Counted from the first letter of the stretch, positions 21,791 to 35,162 are shown. The stretch is DNA of 64,000 bases from Elymus sibiricus (GCA_039707655.1 CM077676.1:452637379-452701378); one strand, 5' to 3'. Notes: generated by a model from the letters alone, not told the origin. Translations and numbers: made by a program.

Positions 21791-21930
21791 GCCGGCGTAT
21801 GAGAAATTTCCAGCTCGGCGAGGAAGCTCATAATGAAGCCGTAGACCGACAGAGGGCTCTGAAAGATCTCCTCATGGATTGCTTTACGCTCTGAAAGATC
21901 TCCTCATGGATTGCTTTATTATGCACTAAT

Positions 21931-22757
21931 GTGGGTTTGCAGCATTTTGTTTTTCAGAACATGGCAACGTATCGTCGGTTGGCGTTGGAGTTCTTGAGCA
22001 CGCTCAAGCACACCGTTGGGTTGAATACCAGAGGAGAAGAAGAACGGATCACTTTCCATCTCATGGATCAAAGCTTTGACATATCTCTCACGGAGTGGTG
22101 CAACCACTTTGACTTCCCCAACAACGACGAGCACTACCGCTACACCTACGATATGCTCGAACCCCATCCATTAGAATTATTTGGTCGAATGAGTTACCAA
22201 GGCTATAAGCATAGAGCCAGCTGCATTGAGTGCCCTGCTATACGTTATCTCTATTATGTTATTATACTAACTCGTTGCAGGCACGAGGAGAAGTTTCGAA
22301 AATCAATGAAGAAAATATGCTCATTCTTGGGAAGGCCGTGAACCCCCACATCGACTACATGCCAAACTTGGGCGTGATTCTTTTGTTTCACCTTCAGCAC
22401 CAATCCAATCATGCACAAGGAGATATCACTTGCGGAGGAGTAATCACCATTTTTGCCAACTCTCTTGGCTTGGACTTCACCGTCTTATGTCCGCTTGCTG
22501 GTAATCGCCTTGTTAATTTTCCTGTTCTTCTGAGTGCGGGGATGGTAATAGCCCGCCATGGTCGCTATTTCATTCAAATTCCTAGAGTGGGGCACTTGTT
22601 TCCCACTCCCATGCCTAGCTGCTTCTCGATAGAGAAGGGAATTTTGCATTATGTCGCACATGAAGGAGATGAAACATTCGATCAAGAGGCGCCTGAACCA
22701 GAGGAGGTGGACGAAGAAGAACAAGTAACGGATGATGATGATGAGGAGCAGCCATGA
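21931..22757 (+). pseudogene. Athila-type ORF (putative plant transposon protein domain), frameshifted
   Basis: The frame 21931-22260 encodes MATYRRLALEFLSTLKHTVG, ITFHLMDQSFDISLTEWCNH and ASCIECPAIRYLYYVI. The domain then continues in a second frame from about 22262 to the stop at 22757 (LQARGEVSKINEENMLILGK, then GGVITIFANSLGLDF and an acidic tail). This matches the ORF of wheat Athila-like gypsy elements, annotated in databases as putative plant transposon protein. The frameshift near 22260 and the lack of an upstream ATG mark it as dead. Its function in the element is unknown to me. Confidence 0.75.
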
Positions 22758-24145
22758 GATGATGTACAAGGGGATGTGCCCTACACCATCTACGCCGACG
22801 TCAACAATCTCGAAGGCTCCATCAACATCATGAGCAACCTCGCCGACGCCCTCCGAGACAACACCGCTTTCATGTCAAACCACTTCTCCACATGGAGATA
22901 GTCATGGGCTCCGGGCTACTATCCACCGCCGCAATGATCTCGCCAGTTTGGGCTTGCAAAAGGTTAAACTTGGGGAGGTTACTTCCATGTCTACATCAAG
23001 ATGTGGCGGTACTTATTTCAATAAGCTGTAATGAGGTTGTATTTCAGCTCTCTGAGAGCTTCAAACACTCGAGTTGGTTTGTTCCAACACTTTTCTTTTA
23101 TTTGCTTTTGCTTTTTTGTTTGCTTTTTCTCGCTGTTTGCATCTTTTGCAAGTTAGCTTTCAAAAACCCAAAAATACAAAAAAATAGAATAAGGTTTTCC
23201 TTCACTTCGCTCTTTTTATTTTGCCCGGATTTTCGTTTGCATTCTCTTGCTAATATTTTTCTGCAGCGGAGTTGATCTACGCCGAGCAATGAGGAACACA
23301 CCTTAAGGAAGAAAAGTGTGTAAACGCATGGACGTGAGGTATGTCCTACGACTCCCGCCTTTTGAACTTGAGATGCTTAGAATAGTTGTAGTAGTAGCAT
23401 GTGTGACGCATTCAAGTGGGAGTAAGTCTTGATAGTTAAAACAGAGGTTTTGTTCTTGTAGATAAAATAATTGTGTAGCCTTTGTTCTGTTTAATCTAGA
23501 TAACCAAAACTTGCCGTGGGACTAGATTTAAAAGAAAGTGATAATAACAAAGAATAATCATGCATAAGAGAAAATTTCTAGAAAGACTTGGGTGTTGAGA
23601 AAATTTTTTAGAAGAAGATGCTATTACAGATACTCAACCCCATGTTGTTTAATTTGATAGACTCAATAACACTTGTGGATAAAGTTCTCCAGAGGAACCT
23701 AGTTGAAAGGTGATCGAGATTATGCGAACATCTGTTTTGCAATACATGGTTACTCAGCTTCATGCATGTTCCATGGCCCAGTCACTATATGTTGCTTTAT
23801 GCACGTAACTGTGACTTCGTCACCTCTCTTGAGTATATGCTGAGGACTCCGTTGGTCAACGAATGATCCACTAGAGCCTCGGCTCAGATTTCGGCCATGA
23901 GTTTGTTAACGTTCGTAGTGGCAACGCTACAACGAATATTATTCGGCTTTTGCTTGAGGGTGTGTGTATGTGGTAATAAACGAATACTGATCGCATCGCT
24001 CGAAAGAGACAACTCTTGGTCCATAGTATTCAAATTTAAGCCACAGCAAAAACCCTCTACTTTGCATGTATCATTTCTTTGGCATAATCCTGTCATTGGA
24101 CAATGAAAGTTTCAGCAAGCAATTGATATGGGGTGTCCCGATCTT
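22758..24145 (+). repeat. Non-coding tail of the Athila-type element
   Basis: Directly after the ORF the sequence still translates in pieces (YTIYADVNNLEGSINIMSN, then FMSNHFSTWR) before becoming the long non-coding stretch typical of such elements. I find no LTR boundary, so the end is approximate. Confidence 0.45.
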
Positions 24146-24549
24146 CTCAGTAAGCGGCGGTGGGGATGATGATGGTGTAGGATAACTTGTATGTCGTCGA
24201 TGAACTCTCCCTCGCTTGATCCCTGATGCCAATGCAAAAGGTCTCAACCCTTTGGATATTCACAACGTCACACACTTGCGCACGCAGCCATCGACCACGA
24301 ACCGTATAATTGCAATATACTAATTCCCAATGGAACAGCAGATCACACTTGACTTGCAGTATATAATCACCAGATCGATACGAATTGGTGATGAGGATTC
24401 AAGATGAATGCTTACAAGCAATCTCATGAACTAGGGTTTATCTTAAACGTGGTCTCCCTCTAACTAACCCTAAGGAAGAGTATTTATATCCTAAGATAGA
24501 TCGAAGGGGTACACGGGCTGTCAGCCCCAAAGTCTGCGCGCAGGCAGCA

Positions 24550-24747
24550 CGGTAGTACCGCTCACAGCAAGCGGTACTACCGCTTGAAGCGGTATTACCG
24601 CTCTGAGAATTCTAACTGCCGCTTTAGTACCGCTTAGGTCGTTTTGATTCCAGAAGAAAATTGTTAAGCGGTACTTGGGCGGTAGTGCTGGGCCGGTAGT
24701 ACCGCCTAAGCGGTACTACCGCTCGGGCAGGCGGTACTACCGCCTGG
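24550..24747. repeat. Cluster of GCGGTASTACCGC palindromes
   Basis: The palindrome GCGGTACTACCGC and near variants (for example ACGGTAGTACCGC, GCGGTATTACCGC) occur at least seven times in 200 bp, in both orientations. The cluster lies in the 3' region of a minus-strand gypsy remnant, possibly in its LTR. Confidence 0.7.
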
Positions 24748-25190
24748 GAACTGCAGACTCCTCTTGCTCCCTTGTGCCATGCCTTCCTCCTTGCTCCCTT
24801 GTGCCATGCCTTCCTCTCCATTGTACCTAATGACATATACACACAAGGATTTAGGCAGTATAAAGCTCTCATTAAAAGAAATAGCATTATCAACTAAGAG
24901 AGAATTCACCTGTTGTTCTAGTAACTTAGCACGAGCTCTTGTAGTTGGTCCAATCCTGATTTCATCATTGGACGTCTTCTTTGCAGCAACAGGTTGTTCA
25001 TCTTCAGGGTATGGAACCATAGTAGGGATGTCCTCATCAGCAATGGTTGAAGGAAATGTTTGTGAGCCTTGATGAGGCGATACTCGTGGGTGTTAGAGAG
25101 TAACTCTAGTATCACGTTGTCTTTTACATTGCTTTCACTACTGTAATTCATGTTTTGAAAGAAAAGCTCTTTCAAAGTGTTCCCGACAAG
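24700..25190 (-). pseudogene. C-terminal tail of a gypsy pol polyprotein
   Basis: The minus strand contains IRIGPTTRARAKLLEQQVNS and NESFILPKSLCVYVIRYNGE, a tail I recognise from wheat gypsy polyproteins. Upstream, in another frame, comes NTHEYRLIKAHKHFLQPLL. Frameshifts separate the pieces and no RT or integrase is left. A direct repeat of GEEGMAQGSK-type codons (24765-24815) lies near the end. Confidence 0.55.
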
Positions 25191-26719
25191 CAAGTGTTAG
25201 ATAGAAGAAATAGAATAAAAGATACTAGATTATCTTGTCTAGACTAACAAGAGTTTTGTGTTGATTATCTTTGCTTGGCTAACACTTGCATAATAACCAT
25301 GCCACCGCTACAGCTATACTAAGTTTTCAGGTGAAGAAAGCGGAGGGCTATCTAGGCGTACCGATCGTAAGTGTGATGTCCTACAAGTGCACAGGGTTTA
25401 GTTGTAGCTTTTTCAAAGTAAGAGTATCGATCCCACAGGGAGGACAGAAATTAAACTTTGTCCCTTATAGAGACTTATGGTATTGTGCCTGCAAGTTAGT
25501 TGTAGACAAGGAGCAAAGTGAAGACGACGGTTGGAATGACTTTGGTGTTTTGTGCAGACAAAATTAAATAATGCAAAAGAATTAAAAGAGAGCAGCGAAA
25601 CAAATAAAGCGTTGAAACTGGCAGAGGATTAAAGCGTTCTCAGGGAGTCCGGAATTCCCATTGGTATGTGTCTAATGCAACATATGCCATAGCACAGTTC
25701 TAAGCTGGATACTTGAGTCACTCTTGAAGTTTGTAATTGGGCGGATCCGGGTACAGTTCTACTGTAGGTTGACTTCATACCACACACGCCACTACCATAG
25801 TTTCCCCACTCCGGTTTTCACTACGGTAATTAAGGGTTTCCCCATGGACGCGGCCTCACCAAGGGTTCCCTGTTATTCCCCTATCAATTGCAAAGGCGAT
25901 GAATTGAGGATTTTACTATCACCTCGAATTACATCGACATCCTAACCTTTACAATGACAGTAATATGCTTCGTGGCCTTGCGACGGAAATGCTGAGTGGG
26001 GCCCCTTCATAACATTCACGAAGGCTATTAAACCAAACATTCAACAGAGAATCTCATATCTGTATTAACGTTTCAGCTCCTATACATACCAAGGTTCATA
26101 CATATCCCCGAGAACTAGGTGGTCTACTCGCACATGGAGACGACAAACATCATATGAATAGCGGTGGTAAACATGAATGGAACAAACGGGTAATACACGT
26201 AGTGATCCATGAGGGGTTCGGTATTACAATGACATGGAGATGGATGGTGGTGAAGGTGGTTGATGAAGATGATCGATGCCGAGGTCCCCTTGCAAAAGGT
26301 GGTGATGATGGCAATCTCCTCCTTGCCAATTCCCCCTCTGGATCGCCTCCGGAGGCCAGGGTTCTATGTTCTGGATGATTTTCTGGAGTCTGTGGGCGTT
26401 TGATTTCAGATCCGTTTTCACGGAGGTGAAGTAGTCGACGAGGAGGTGATAGCGGCGAGTGGTATGACCATTGGTACGAGCGCTTGCGCTCCTACCAAAG
26501 GTCGTCGAACGTTCTGGAGGCACTGCGCAGCTCCCAGCTTCTCCCTAATGCATTTATTCTTTCATGGTAATTATTTATCACATTTATTGACGTGATTTCA
26601 TCACCCTTTCTTGGCATTCTTTCCTTAAAAATCCAAATACATCCAAAAACGGTAACCTGGAGAAAACAGACAAAGAAGTGCGTGAACGCAATAAAATCCA
26701 ACCAAGCCTACCATGTAGG
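25191..26719. repeat. Unclassified repeat sequence left of the copia element
   Basis: No coding domain was found. GTATCGATCCCACAGGGAGG (25425-25444) is a phrase I associate with non-coding internal regions of wheat gypsy elements. The last bases before the copia LTR are CCATGTAGG; without the matching right flank, no target duplication can be shown. Confidence 0.35.
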
Positions 26720-28110
26720 TGTAGGAGATGTGCCCTAGAGGCAATAATAACTGTTGTTATTTATCTCCAAGTTCGTAATTAAAGTTTATGTTCTATGCTA
26801 AAACTGCAATGGTCCTTGAGCCCGTATATCCATAAAGGATCAGAGGAAAACCCATGTGCATGTGTGGAATAATAAACGGTAAAATACATTCCTAGTCGTG
26901 CCTCTAAGACTAGCTCAAGCATTGCATGATGGTCATGTTTTCCAGATCAGGGGCATGAATATGCCGGCAATTTTGAGGATGCAATGTTGTAAGAACACTT
27001 GTGTTGAATTGACCCATATTGATGTTATGCTATGAGATACATTCGTCATAAGTTAATGGTTTTATAACACAGAGAGAGTTAGCGTTTGCATAATTCCTTA
27101 GACCATGAGAGTATCGAGTTCCTTCATACTTGCTTCATGAACTTTGGGGTTTTGTTAAACGTCATCTGTAACAGGGTGGCTATTACGGTGGCTTTCAGGT
27201 TCATGGAAAAGTATGACAAGGGACTTGATAGCTCAAGATTGGGATTTGCTGCTCCGACGATGGAGAGATATTCTTTGGGCCCTCTTGGTGTTACGGTATC
27301 CATCATCGTCTGGCCAGACACAGCATGATTTGATCATAGGGATGCCGGAACGCGGTAACGAGAAAAGAGAACAAAACCGGTAAAATAGTGAACAAGTTGT
27401 TGATTCACTGGGATGCTATTAAATCTCACCTCGGGTATTTGTATCATATCGCGAAGCAACAGGAACTGCATTCGGTAATTACAGGTTCGCTCGAATATTC
27501 ATTCGTGTGGGTATAGGGATCAATATGGATGTCCATGGTTCCGCTATTGATCATAGATCAGAAAAGTTCCGGTCATGTCTATACTTCACCGAACCTACAG
27601 GGTCACACGCTTAAGGGTCATCTATCTGCTGAATACTAGACAGGGAGTCTGAGAGAAAGTCACCGAAAAAGTTTCGGAGACGACGGAAAAGTTTCGGAGA
27701 GAAAACCTGAAGTGTTTCGGAGCTACCAGAATTGTTTTGGCGAAAACGAAAATGTTTCGGAATAAAACCATCATACAAGAAATGTTTCAGAATGTGCGCA
27801 GAATAATTTTAGAGGGTGCCAAAAATGTTCTGGGACCTTCCGGAATTTTTTCGAAAGAACCGGCCACGGAAAACATCTTGTCCCAGCGTGAGGGGACAAG
27901 ATCCCACACATCGTGGGCTGTTTTGTTGGGGGCGCCCCCTTTGCGGGGCAGCCCCCTTTTGGTGGCTTTTTGGAAGGGGAACATCCCCCTTTTGTGGGGA
28001 ATGTTTGGTGGGAAGTGGATACCCCATGTAAGGGGGCAAAAGTGAGGCGCCATGGGTGGAAAAGCCCCACATGGTGGGTGGCTTTCTGGCTGAAATTTTC
28101 AGCCACCACC

Positions 28111-31100
28111 TGTGACACCCTGGTTTTCGCTCCTCGATTTTTTCTTCGCGGGATTGGACTCCCGTCTTTTCCTTTTGGTGTTATCGGATTTTCTTTCGCT
28201 CTTGGGTATATGAAGATGGTTGTATAGCCTTGCCTTCCCTATCAGACCAGAGATTCTCTCTAATTCAATCTTGCCACCAAAAATATATTCTCAGGGCTTT
28301 GCCGTCAAAACACTACTTCCCGAGTTATCGGGAGGGAAACCCTAACTCTTGCAGTTACAAAGGAACCTCAGTTTCCTTTGATCTGTTACCTCCCAAACTT
28401 TTTCCAGTGATCATCCTACCTTTATCAACCCTGGATATGCAAAAATATTGCCAAGTCATTTGCAATATTTTTCATTTAAAATTAATTCCTTTTTCTGCCA
28501 TTTAAAGGAATTAAATCCAGGAAAATATCTATCCATCTCCAAAGCTCATGAAAACTTGTGGAGATATTCTTTGTGACCATATTGACCTCTCATAAAAATA
28601 TAGGCCATAATAAAATAAGGAAAATTGCCTTTTCCTTTATAAAGCCAATATTCCACTTCTGCCACTTTCCAAAGGAGCTACTATTTTGGTTGCTCTATAA
28701 ATTCCCAAAATATTCCTATAATTTCTATGACTCATATCTACTCCACATATGTCAAAACATGGAGTTCCATAGTGCAAAGTTTGAGCACATCATCCAATTC
28801 TTGTTTCTGGACCAATTTTGAGGTTGTGAAGCAACTACATTTTATATTGCTTCATAATTCTTGAAATTAATCCAGGACTTCACTCTATCTATATCTTGTG
28901 AGCATGCAAAAACTCACATCATTTTATCTAGCCAATTTCTCCCAATAATTCCATCTAGTTCCTGTCCAGTAGACAACATTGTGAAGGAAGTACCTCCAAT
29001 GCTTATCCAAATGATCTGAAATTTTACCAGATCCTTTTCATGCCTAAATCATGGCCAACCACCAAAAATCAGATCATTCCCTCAAGCCAGTTGGGCACAG
29101 CTTCAAATCCTAGTTTCTAGACCAAACTTTGCATTACAAAGGAAGTATATGCAAATGAGGTCCAAATGGATTCAAATTTTCCTAGAATCTACTCCTTTCT
29201 ACCACATTTCATTTTGACAAGGAACCAGCACAAACCCTGCATCCACTTCCCCACAAATATTCACCAAAGTTGCTATCCAGAATCTTGTCTTGGAAGAATT
29301 CCTCAGTTCAAAGATCTCCAGCTAGGTCCAAACATGTGTGTCATCTAATTGAGCATCAAGACACCTGCCAGACAAGGTCTAGTAGCCATTTAAGGGTTTG
29401 GCCACGCTGGCAGGGTGGTGACCACCCATTTGGCATGCCACCAGAGAACTCCACTCTGTTCCCGAGCCATCCTCGCCAGATGCAGCCAGCCCCGGCAACC
29501 CCAGTGTGCCACCTAGACCCCTGGACCCCTCCGCGAAGCTTCACGACGGCGCCAGGAGCCGGAGTCTTCACATCTGAGCTCGGTGACCGCGTCTGCCGAC
29601 ATGGAAGCCGACGAACTGAGCGCTGTTGCGGCCGTGACCCATCTCGGCGTTTTCCCCTTCGGCTTCTTCCTACACCACGTGGAGCTGTCCCCTGCGTCAG
29701 GTCGGCACCGTCCAGTGCTTGCCACCTTGCCGGAAGCGCCAGTGCGGGGATAAGGGCGCCACGGCGGCCGTCCCCATCCACTCGCTTCGGTCGGCTATAA
29801 ATAGCCATGGCCCGAGCACTCTCCGAGCATCCCCAACCTCCGCACCACACTCCCCTACCTCCTAGCTCTCTCCCAGTCCTCTCAATTCGCCCTCAGGGCC
29901 TCGCCACGGTTGTCTTGGCCCCGCCGGCCGCCGCCCAAAATTCGGGCACTCCGGCCCTTCCCTCCGCACCTAGCCTCTACCAGAGATCCCCACTGTCACC
30001 TCCAAGCTCTCCCCGCCACCCCTTTTCTCCACCTGTACAGCGCGTCGTGCTGCTCAGCAATGGCCGACGCCACCCCCTGCCATGGCCGGTGCTCTGCCCG
30101 TTCCCAAGCTCCCCGGCGGGCGTGCAGCCTCCAGACGGGTGCGTCGCGTCACGCTGAGCACGCCGGTGGGCGGAACGCCGCCAGGACGGGCGCCGGTGCG
30201 CGCTCGGCCGTGGTCCTCCTCTCCTTTGTGGGAGGTAGAAGAAGGAATAGGGGGGAGAGAGAGGATACCGGCGGGCCCCACTTGTAAGCGACTCAGCCGC
30301 GGGCCCAGCTGTTTAAGTGGAGGCGTCTTCAGAAAATACGCCTTCCATCACCAAAAACGTATTTTCCTGAAGTACGCTTTCTGCTTTCAGCCCTGGTGCC
30401 GAAACCCTTATATTGCGGGCGTTCGTCCGTTAACAGCAGAAAAGCACAGTTTTTATTTATTTTTTGCCTAACGAACGAACGGCCGTAACTTTTCAACCGT
30501 GACTCCGATTCAGGTGTTTCCAAAGCCCACCTCCTCTGTTTGCCGAGCCCGTTTCGATGGTATCACTTTCACAATGTTTACACAATCTGAAAATGACCAT
30601 TTTCCCCCTGCCCTCTATTCAGCCATTCGAGAGAGAATCTTTTCCGGCAAATCCTTCCGCGAGGTGATCGCACTTCCCTCCGGTGAATCCATCGACCCCC
30701 AGGCAAGCCGACCATCTGATATATGCCCTAAAGCATTGCTTCTGTGTTGTTCTTGTGTGTTTAAATTAATGAACATGTTTGTGATTAGAAGTAAATGAGT
30801 AATTAAACTCCTGCTAGCTTGAACTTGCTGTTTACATTACTTGTTAATGTTTATCATTACCTCACTAGTGACTCGTATGTGACACAATATGGAGATAGGT
30901 TGTTATGTTTTCATCATGCATTATTATTGTTATTGCAATGATAAAGAATGTGACTTAATAATGACAACCTCCTCCATCGGCTGGATCGAGTCATAGTGCC
31001 ATTGAACCGAACTTACCAGTGCAGCCACATCTGCCGGTATGGGACGGCCTTGACTTGGTCTACCATCGTGCTCTTTTATCGGTACCACCAAAGAGGGGAG

Positions 31101-32251
31101 GTTATGCGTGCGTGCTACCCTGGCCCGGTAGGCGGCGATAACCTTGTGGGCCCAAGTTGTTTAGCCCGGGGTCCCGACGGGGACAGTTTTGTTTTAGCCA
31201 TAGGATTGTGGCAGGTGTCAGGAGTGACACAGGGGCCACCCAGGGCATGACCAGGAGGGGTATGTCGGTGGTACGATAGAAGTGCCCGGCAGTAGACAAG
31301 TTTTGTTGGAGCAGCACCGGTCCACCCGAATGGGAACATGTACTAATGTACGAGGCCATGAGCTCCATAGTGTGGGTAAAGTGCGCAACCTCTGCAGAGT
31401 GTAAGAATCTATTTGAATAGCCGTGTCCAGGGTATTGGACACAGTTCGTACTAGGTCACACTATTTGGTCTGTGTCGAGTCTGGAGGAATAAACCCTATA
31501 ATGTTATTGCTAAGGATGAATCAAAGACAAGTAAGCTTTGTCAGACTTGCAGTGAAGGAGCATGGGCATCGGATGATGTCCGGAACTTGAGATGTTAGCC
31601 ATGGGATGGCTATGATAGAGACGGTCGTAGGACCGAAGGAGTGGGATTGGATTTGGATCGGATATGAGTGGGATCATGAGAATATTCGGAGTATGGATTA
31701 TTTACTTGATATGCTTTATCTTCATCGTACTGTATTTGTCTTAGTAGATATATTGCTAGATAACTCTGCTATAACATGAGGATTAATATTGCTAGATAGC
31801 TATGCCATGACATGATAGTTAATATTGTTAAGATAACAACAACATGCTGGAATGCCATGGAATGCTTTGCTTGGTGTATATGTTGGTTTGGTTTGCTTGC
31901 GAGTACATTCAAAAGTACTCAGCGGCCTTCAATGTGGCCAGGTTCACCTAAGGATCCGACGTCCCCAGCGAGGAGCCGGAGCGTTCGCAAGCTAGAAGAG
32001 TAACCCAGTCTGATCCCTGTGGATTGGAGCCTCTCCAAGTTCGTGCTGCCTTAGTTAGTATTTTTTTTCGCTGCCCCAATCTTTGTAACCATGATGTATT
32101 TATTCCAGCCACAATGGCTAATAAATATATTCTTATTACAGTTATGCCTATGTTCATGATACTTGTTGTAAACACGCACGCCAGAGTGATTTCCTAGGCT
32201 GGTGTGTGCGGCGACCGTCTGGCTACAGTGGTATTCAGGCGGGGCGCCACA
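28111..32251 (+). mobile_element. Gypsy solo LTR inserted in the first copia LTR
   Basis: A 4141-bp segment from TGTGACACCCTGG to GGCGGGGCGCCACA, flanked on both sides by CCACC (28106-28110 and 32252-32256). The TG...CA ends, 5-bp duplication, lack of any gag or pol, and an internal TATA-like CTATAAATAG at 29795 identify a solo LTR. It lies in U3 of the copia LTR, upstream of that LTR's TATA box. Its size and ends resemble the LTR at 10588-14718, but the sequence is a different family. The short ORFs within are not genes. Confidence 0.9.
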
Positions 32252-32269
32252 CCACCACCCCTCCTCCCC

Positions 32270-32277
32270 TATAAATT
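32270..32277 (+). promoter_or_regulatory. TATA box of the copia LTR
   Basis: TATAAATT, followed about 30 bases on by CTCTCAAACTCACTCAAG, gives the probable RNA start. The second LTR has the same signal at 59340-59347. Confidence 0.6.
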
Positions 32278-32795
32278 GAGGTGGAGAGGAGCTCTCAAAC
32301 TCACTCAAGTTCTCTCAAACACATGCCATGCATTATCTGGCTTTCTTCTCTCCATCACATGAATTAAGTTTGTAGAGCCGAAAGGCTGTCTGGGTTCCGG
32401 TAGGAACTAGTTCTGGATGGCGAAGCCCTGCCGGATAGCTGACACCGTATCTGTGCAACCCTGTAGAGAGGTCGTAGGTTCGATCTTCTGCCGAGGGGCT
32501 GTTCGAGAGTCCTACCGAAGGGCTGTCCAAGAGACCGTCCGAGGGGCTATCCAGGGGCCTCCCGAAGGCCTGTCCGAGGGACCGTCCAAGGAGCTAACAC
32601 GGGAGTACATCCTCGCGGTTGGGAGGTTGTAAAATCCTAGCTATAGGGATCTGCAGCGACGACCTTCATCGACTCGACTTCCGCTGCGCTACGAGTCGGT
32701 AATGATCGGATCAAAATCTTGTATGCATCTTCATAGTGATCCTGGGCATGTTCGTAGTGCGGAATTTTTTTGTTTTCTGCTGCGTTACCCTGCAG

Positions 32796-32809
32796 TGGCA
32801 TCAAGAGCC
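32796..32809 (+). other. Copia primer-binding site (degenerate tRNA-Met)
   Basis: TGGCATCAAGAGCC one base after the LTR differs from the usual TGGTATCAGAGCC by one substitution and one extra A. The same sequence with one more change occurs after the second LTR (59866-59879). Confidence 0.7.
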
Positions 32810-33691
32810 GTGCTATGCGTAGATGCAGGTTGCGATTTAGAATACATGAGATGTATGGGTATTGCACAATATAATTTTGTAGTAGATGAGATCTATTGCT
32901 GAAAAATATTTGTGCGGGTAGTAGATGAAATCTATTACCTGATGTTCTTGTTGCTTCCCTTGAATCTGCGTATTTCTGATCTTGACGGCATGGTGGAATT
33001 TTGCTTAAAAGTTCTGGCAATCAGCGATCATGATAGATCAACGAAATGCTTAAGTTCTTTGGGTTCCACCATAGTTAAAGAAAGTTGAAATTTCACAGAC
33101 TAAAGGGCAATGCATACATGATCTGCACGGGGTTCTTGCGTATGACGAAGTTCAGTATGGGGCTCGAGATTTTTTTATCTCGTGTTTCATACGCCCCGCA
33201 AAGTTAATCTAGCGACTTGAATAATCATACTTGATAATAAACGTTGGTAGTTGTGGTTTGTTTCGAAACCTTAGAAGCCACGTAAAATAAAATCTGCACA
33301 AACCGATTAGAGGCGTCTAACTTGGTTTTGTAGGAAGGCATGTGATGTGGTATAGTCTTCGTCACATTTAATGAGATTATGTATGAGATGGCTATATAAT
33401 GTAAATTTATTAACATGACCTGCGTGTCATGATTCGGCATGATGGCTGGAGCCAGATGATTGTCACTTTAATGACCTGCATGTCAACCTTGTTGTAATGC
33501 ATTAATTTTATTAGCTATAGTGATAGCAATATCATTTGATGTATCGTCAAGACGGTGAGAAGTTTTGCGAAGGTGAACACCAACACAAATGCCAAAGACG
33601 AAGAAAATAAAGATTTCTCCATCAGATAGGGCTATACCATATCATGCTATTATGAATTGCCTGAGATGTTTATCCCTCTTGATGCACCCTT
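32810..33691 (+). other. Copia untranslated leader, first part
   Basis: Non-coding sequence between primer site and the CACTA1 insertion, repeated at 59880-60721. This copy has a 39-bp block at about 32895-32935 that the other lacks. The leader resumes at 37881. Confidence 0.75.
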
Positions 33692-34206
33692 CACTACTAG
33701 GAAATACCTTATAGGTTGATGCTTAGCAGTAGCGCCGGATAAGAGCCCCACGCTACTATTAACTAGTTGTAGTGCGGGTCCCAAACCCACGCTACAGGTA
33801 GAGGATAGTAGTAGCACGCGTTAACGCACCCCCCGCTGCTGCTAAGTGGGCCCCACTGTACCCCCCGGGTCGAGCCATAGTAGCAACGCCCGGTATAAAG
33901 CCCGCGCTACAACTAAACTGATAGCAACATCACGCGTTCTATATCCCTTGCTGCTACTATGGTTATACGGGGCCAGCAGGTGGGCCCCACTTAGCAGCAG
34001 CGCTCGTTATAAGGCCCGCGCTATAGCTACTACGCTTAGCAGTAGCGTGGGCCCATGCCCCGTGCTGCTGCTAAGCCAGCATTATCCTCCCTCCGCTTCA
34101 CTCTCCCTCTCCTCACTCTCTCTCCCTCTCTCACCATCGCGACCGTCCTCCTCCCGCCGTCGCCGCCGTCACCGCATTGCCGCCGTCCCCGCCGTCCCCG
34201 GCCTCG

Positions 34207-34372
34207 GTAAGCCTCCCCCTCCTCCTCCCTCCTCCCTCCTCCCTCCTCCAACTGCCCCTCCTCCCTCCTCCCTCCTCGATCCACCGCACCTCCTCCCTCC
34301 TCCCTCCTCATGCTGCCCCTCCTCCTCCCTCCTCCCTCCTCCATCCACAGCCCCTCCTCCCTACTACATTTT
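34207..34372 (+). repeat. CTCCTCC-rich polypyrimidine tract
   Basis: Repeats of CCTCCTCCCTCCTC extend from just behind a GTAAGC donor-like site. The length and pattern differ in the second copy (about 61240-61412), so the tract is unstable. The complementary strand is a G-rich polypurine run. Confidence 0.8.
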
Positions 34373-35162
34373 GATTTAGTAGGGTAGTTGATAGTTTGTA
34401 GTTGATATGTAACACTTTGATTTAGTTAATAGTTTCAAGTTGATAGTTTCTAATTTATATATAACACTTTGATTTAGTATGGTTAACTGAATTAGTAAAA
34501 ATTTAGACAGAGTTAATAGTTTCTAGTTGATATATAACACTTTGATTTAGGATAGCTTCTAGAGTTTAGTTGATAGTTTCTAGTTAATTGAATTAATAAA
34601 AATTTAGACAGAGTTAAAATTTATTACAGCTTCATTTAAAATTTTAGTTGGTAGAAAAAGGTATTGGACACTTTGATGATGTTGTAGGCAGAAAAGTGAA
34701 TTCCTACATGAGTTTTGAACTACATCATGTGAACTTTCATGCCATGCCCATTTATGCTATGTGCGTGATAATGTTTCTGTTTATATAGATCTCTGTTTTT
34801 CACTAAGTCCTAAAATCAGCATGATAATATTTCTGTTTATATTTTGTTTATGTAGAAATCAAGTATTTGCCCCTGCCTCGTCCAAGCCGTCGTCCCCATC
34901 ACCGACCCCCTCCGACCTCGAGGTGAGACCAGCCTAATCCCCATGTCATTGATGTCGATTATGATGTGTTGTGAATGTCGATGATGAACATGCACAGAGG
35001 AAAGTCTCCCCATGTCGAGGACATTCTGTATTTGTTCTTTCTATTAAAATGCAAGTGCTGGTCCCCATATCGTTGATGTCGATGATGATGTGTTCTGAAT
35101 GTCAATGATGAACATGCAGAGCTTGTTTCTTGGTGTTCTTGTTTGCAGGGGACAAATCCGAG

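Larger units (their letters stand above)
26720..32794 (+). repeat. First copia LTR, with nested gypsy solo LTR
   Basis: Starts TGTAGGAGATGTGCC and ends TGCTGCGTTACCCTGCA next to the primer site. Without the inserted solo LTR and its 5-bp duplication, the LTR would be about 1.93 kb, in the size range of BARE/Angela LTRs. Compared with the second LTR it has an extra 20 bp near 27677 and a rewritten stretch at 27447-27475. Confidence 0.9.

Noticed and set aside
29270..30471. ORFs of 100-176 codons at 29270-30471 and 56321-57386
   Set aside because: They lie in a solo LTR. Indels between the two copies change the frames, so there is no coding constraint.
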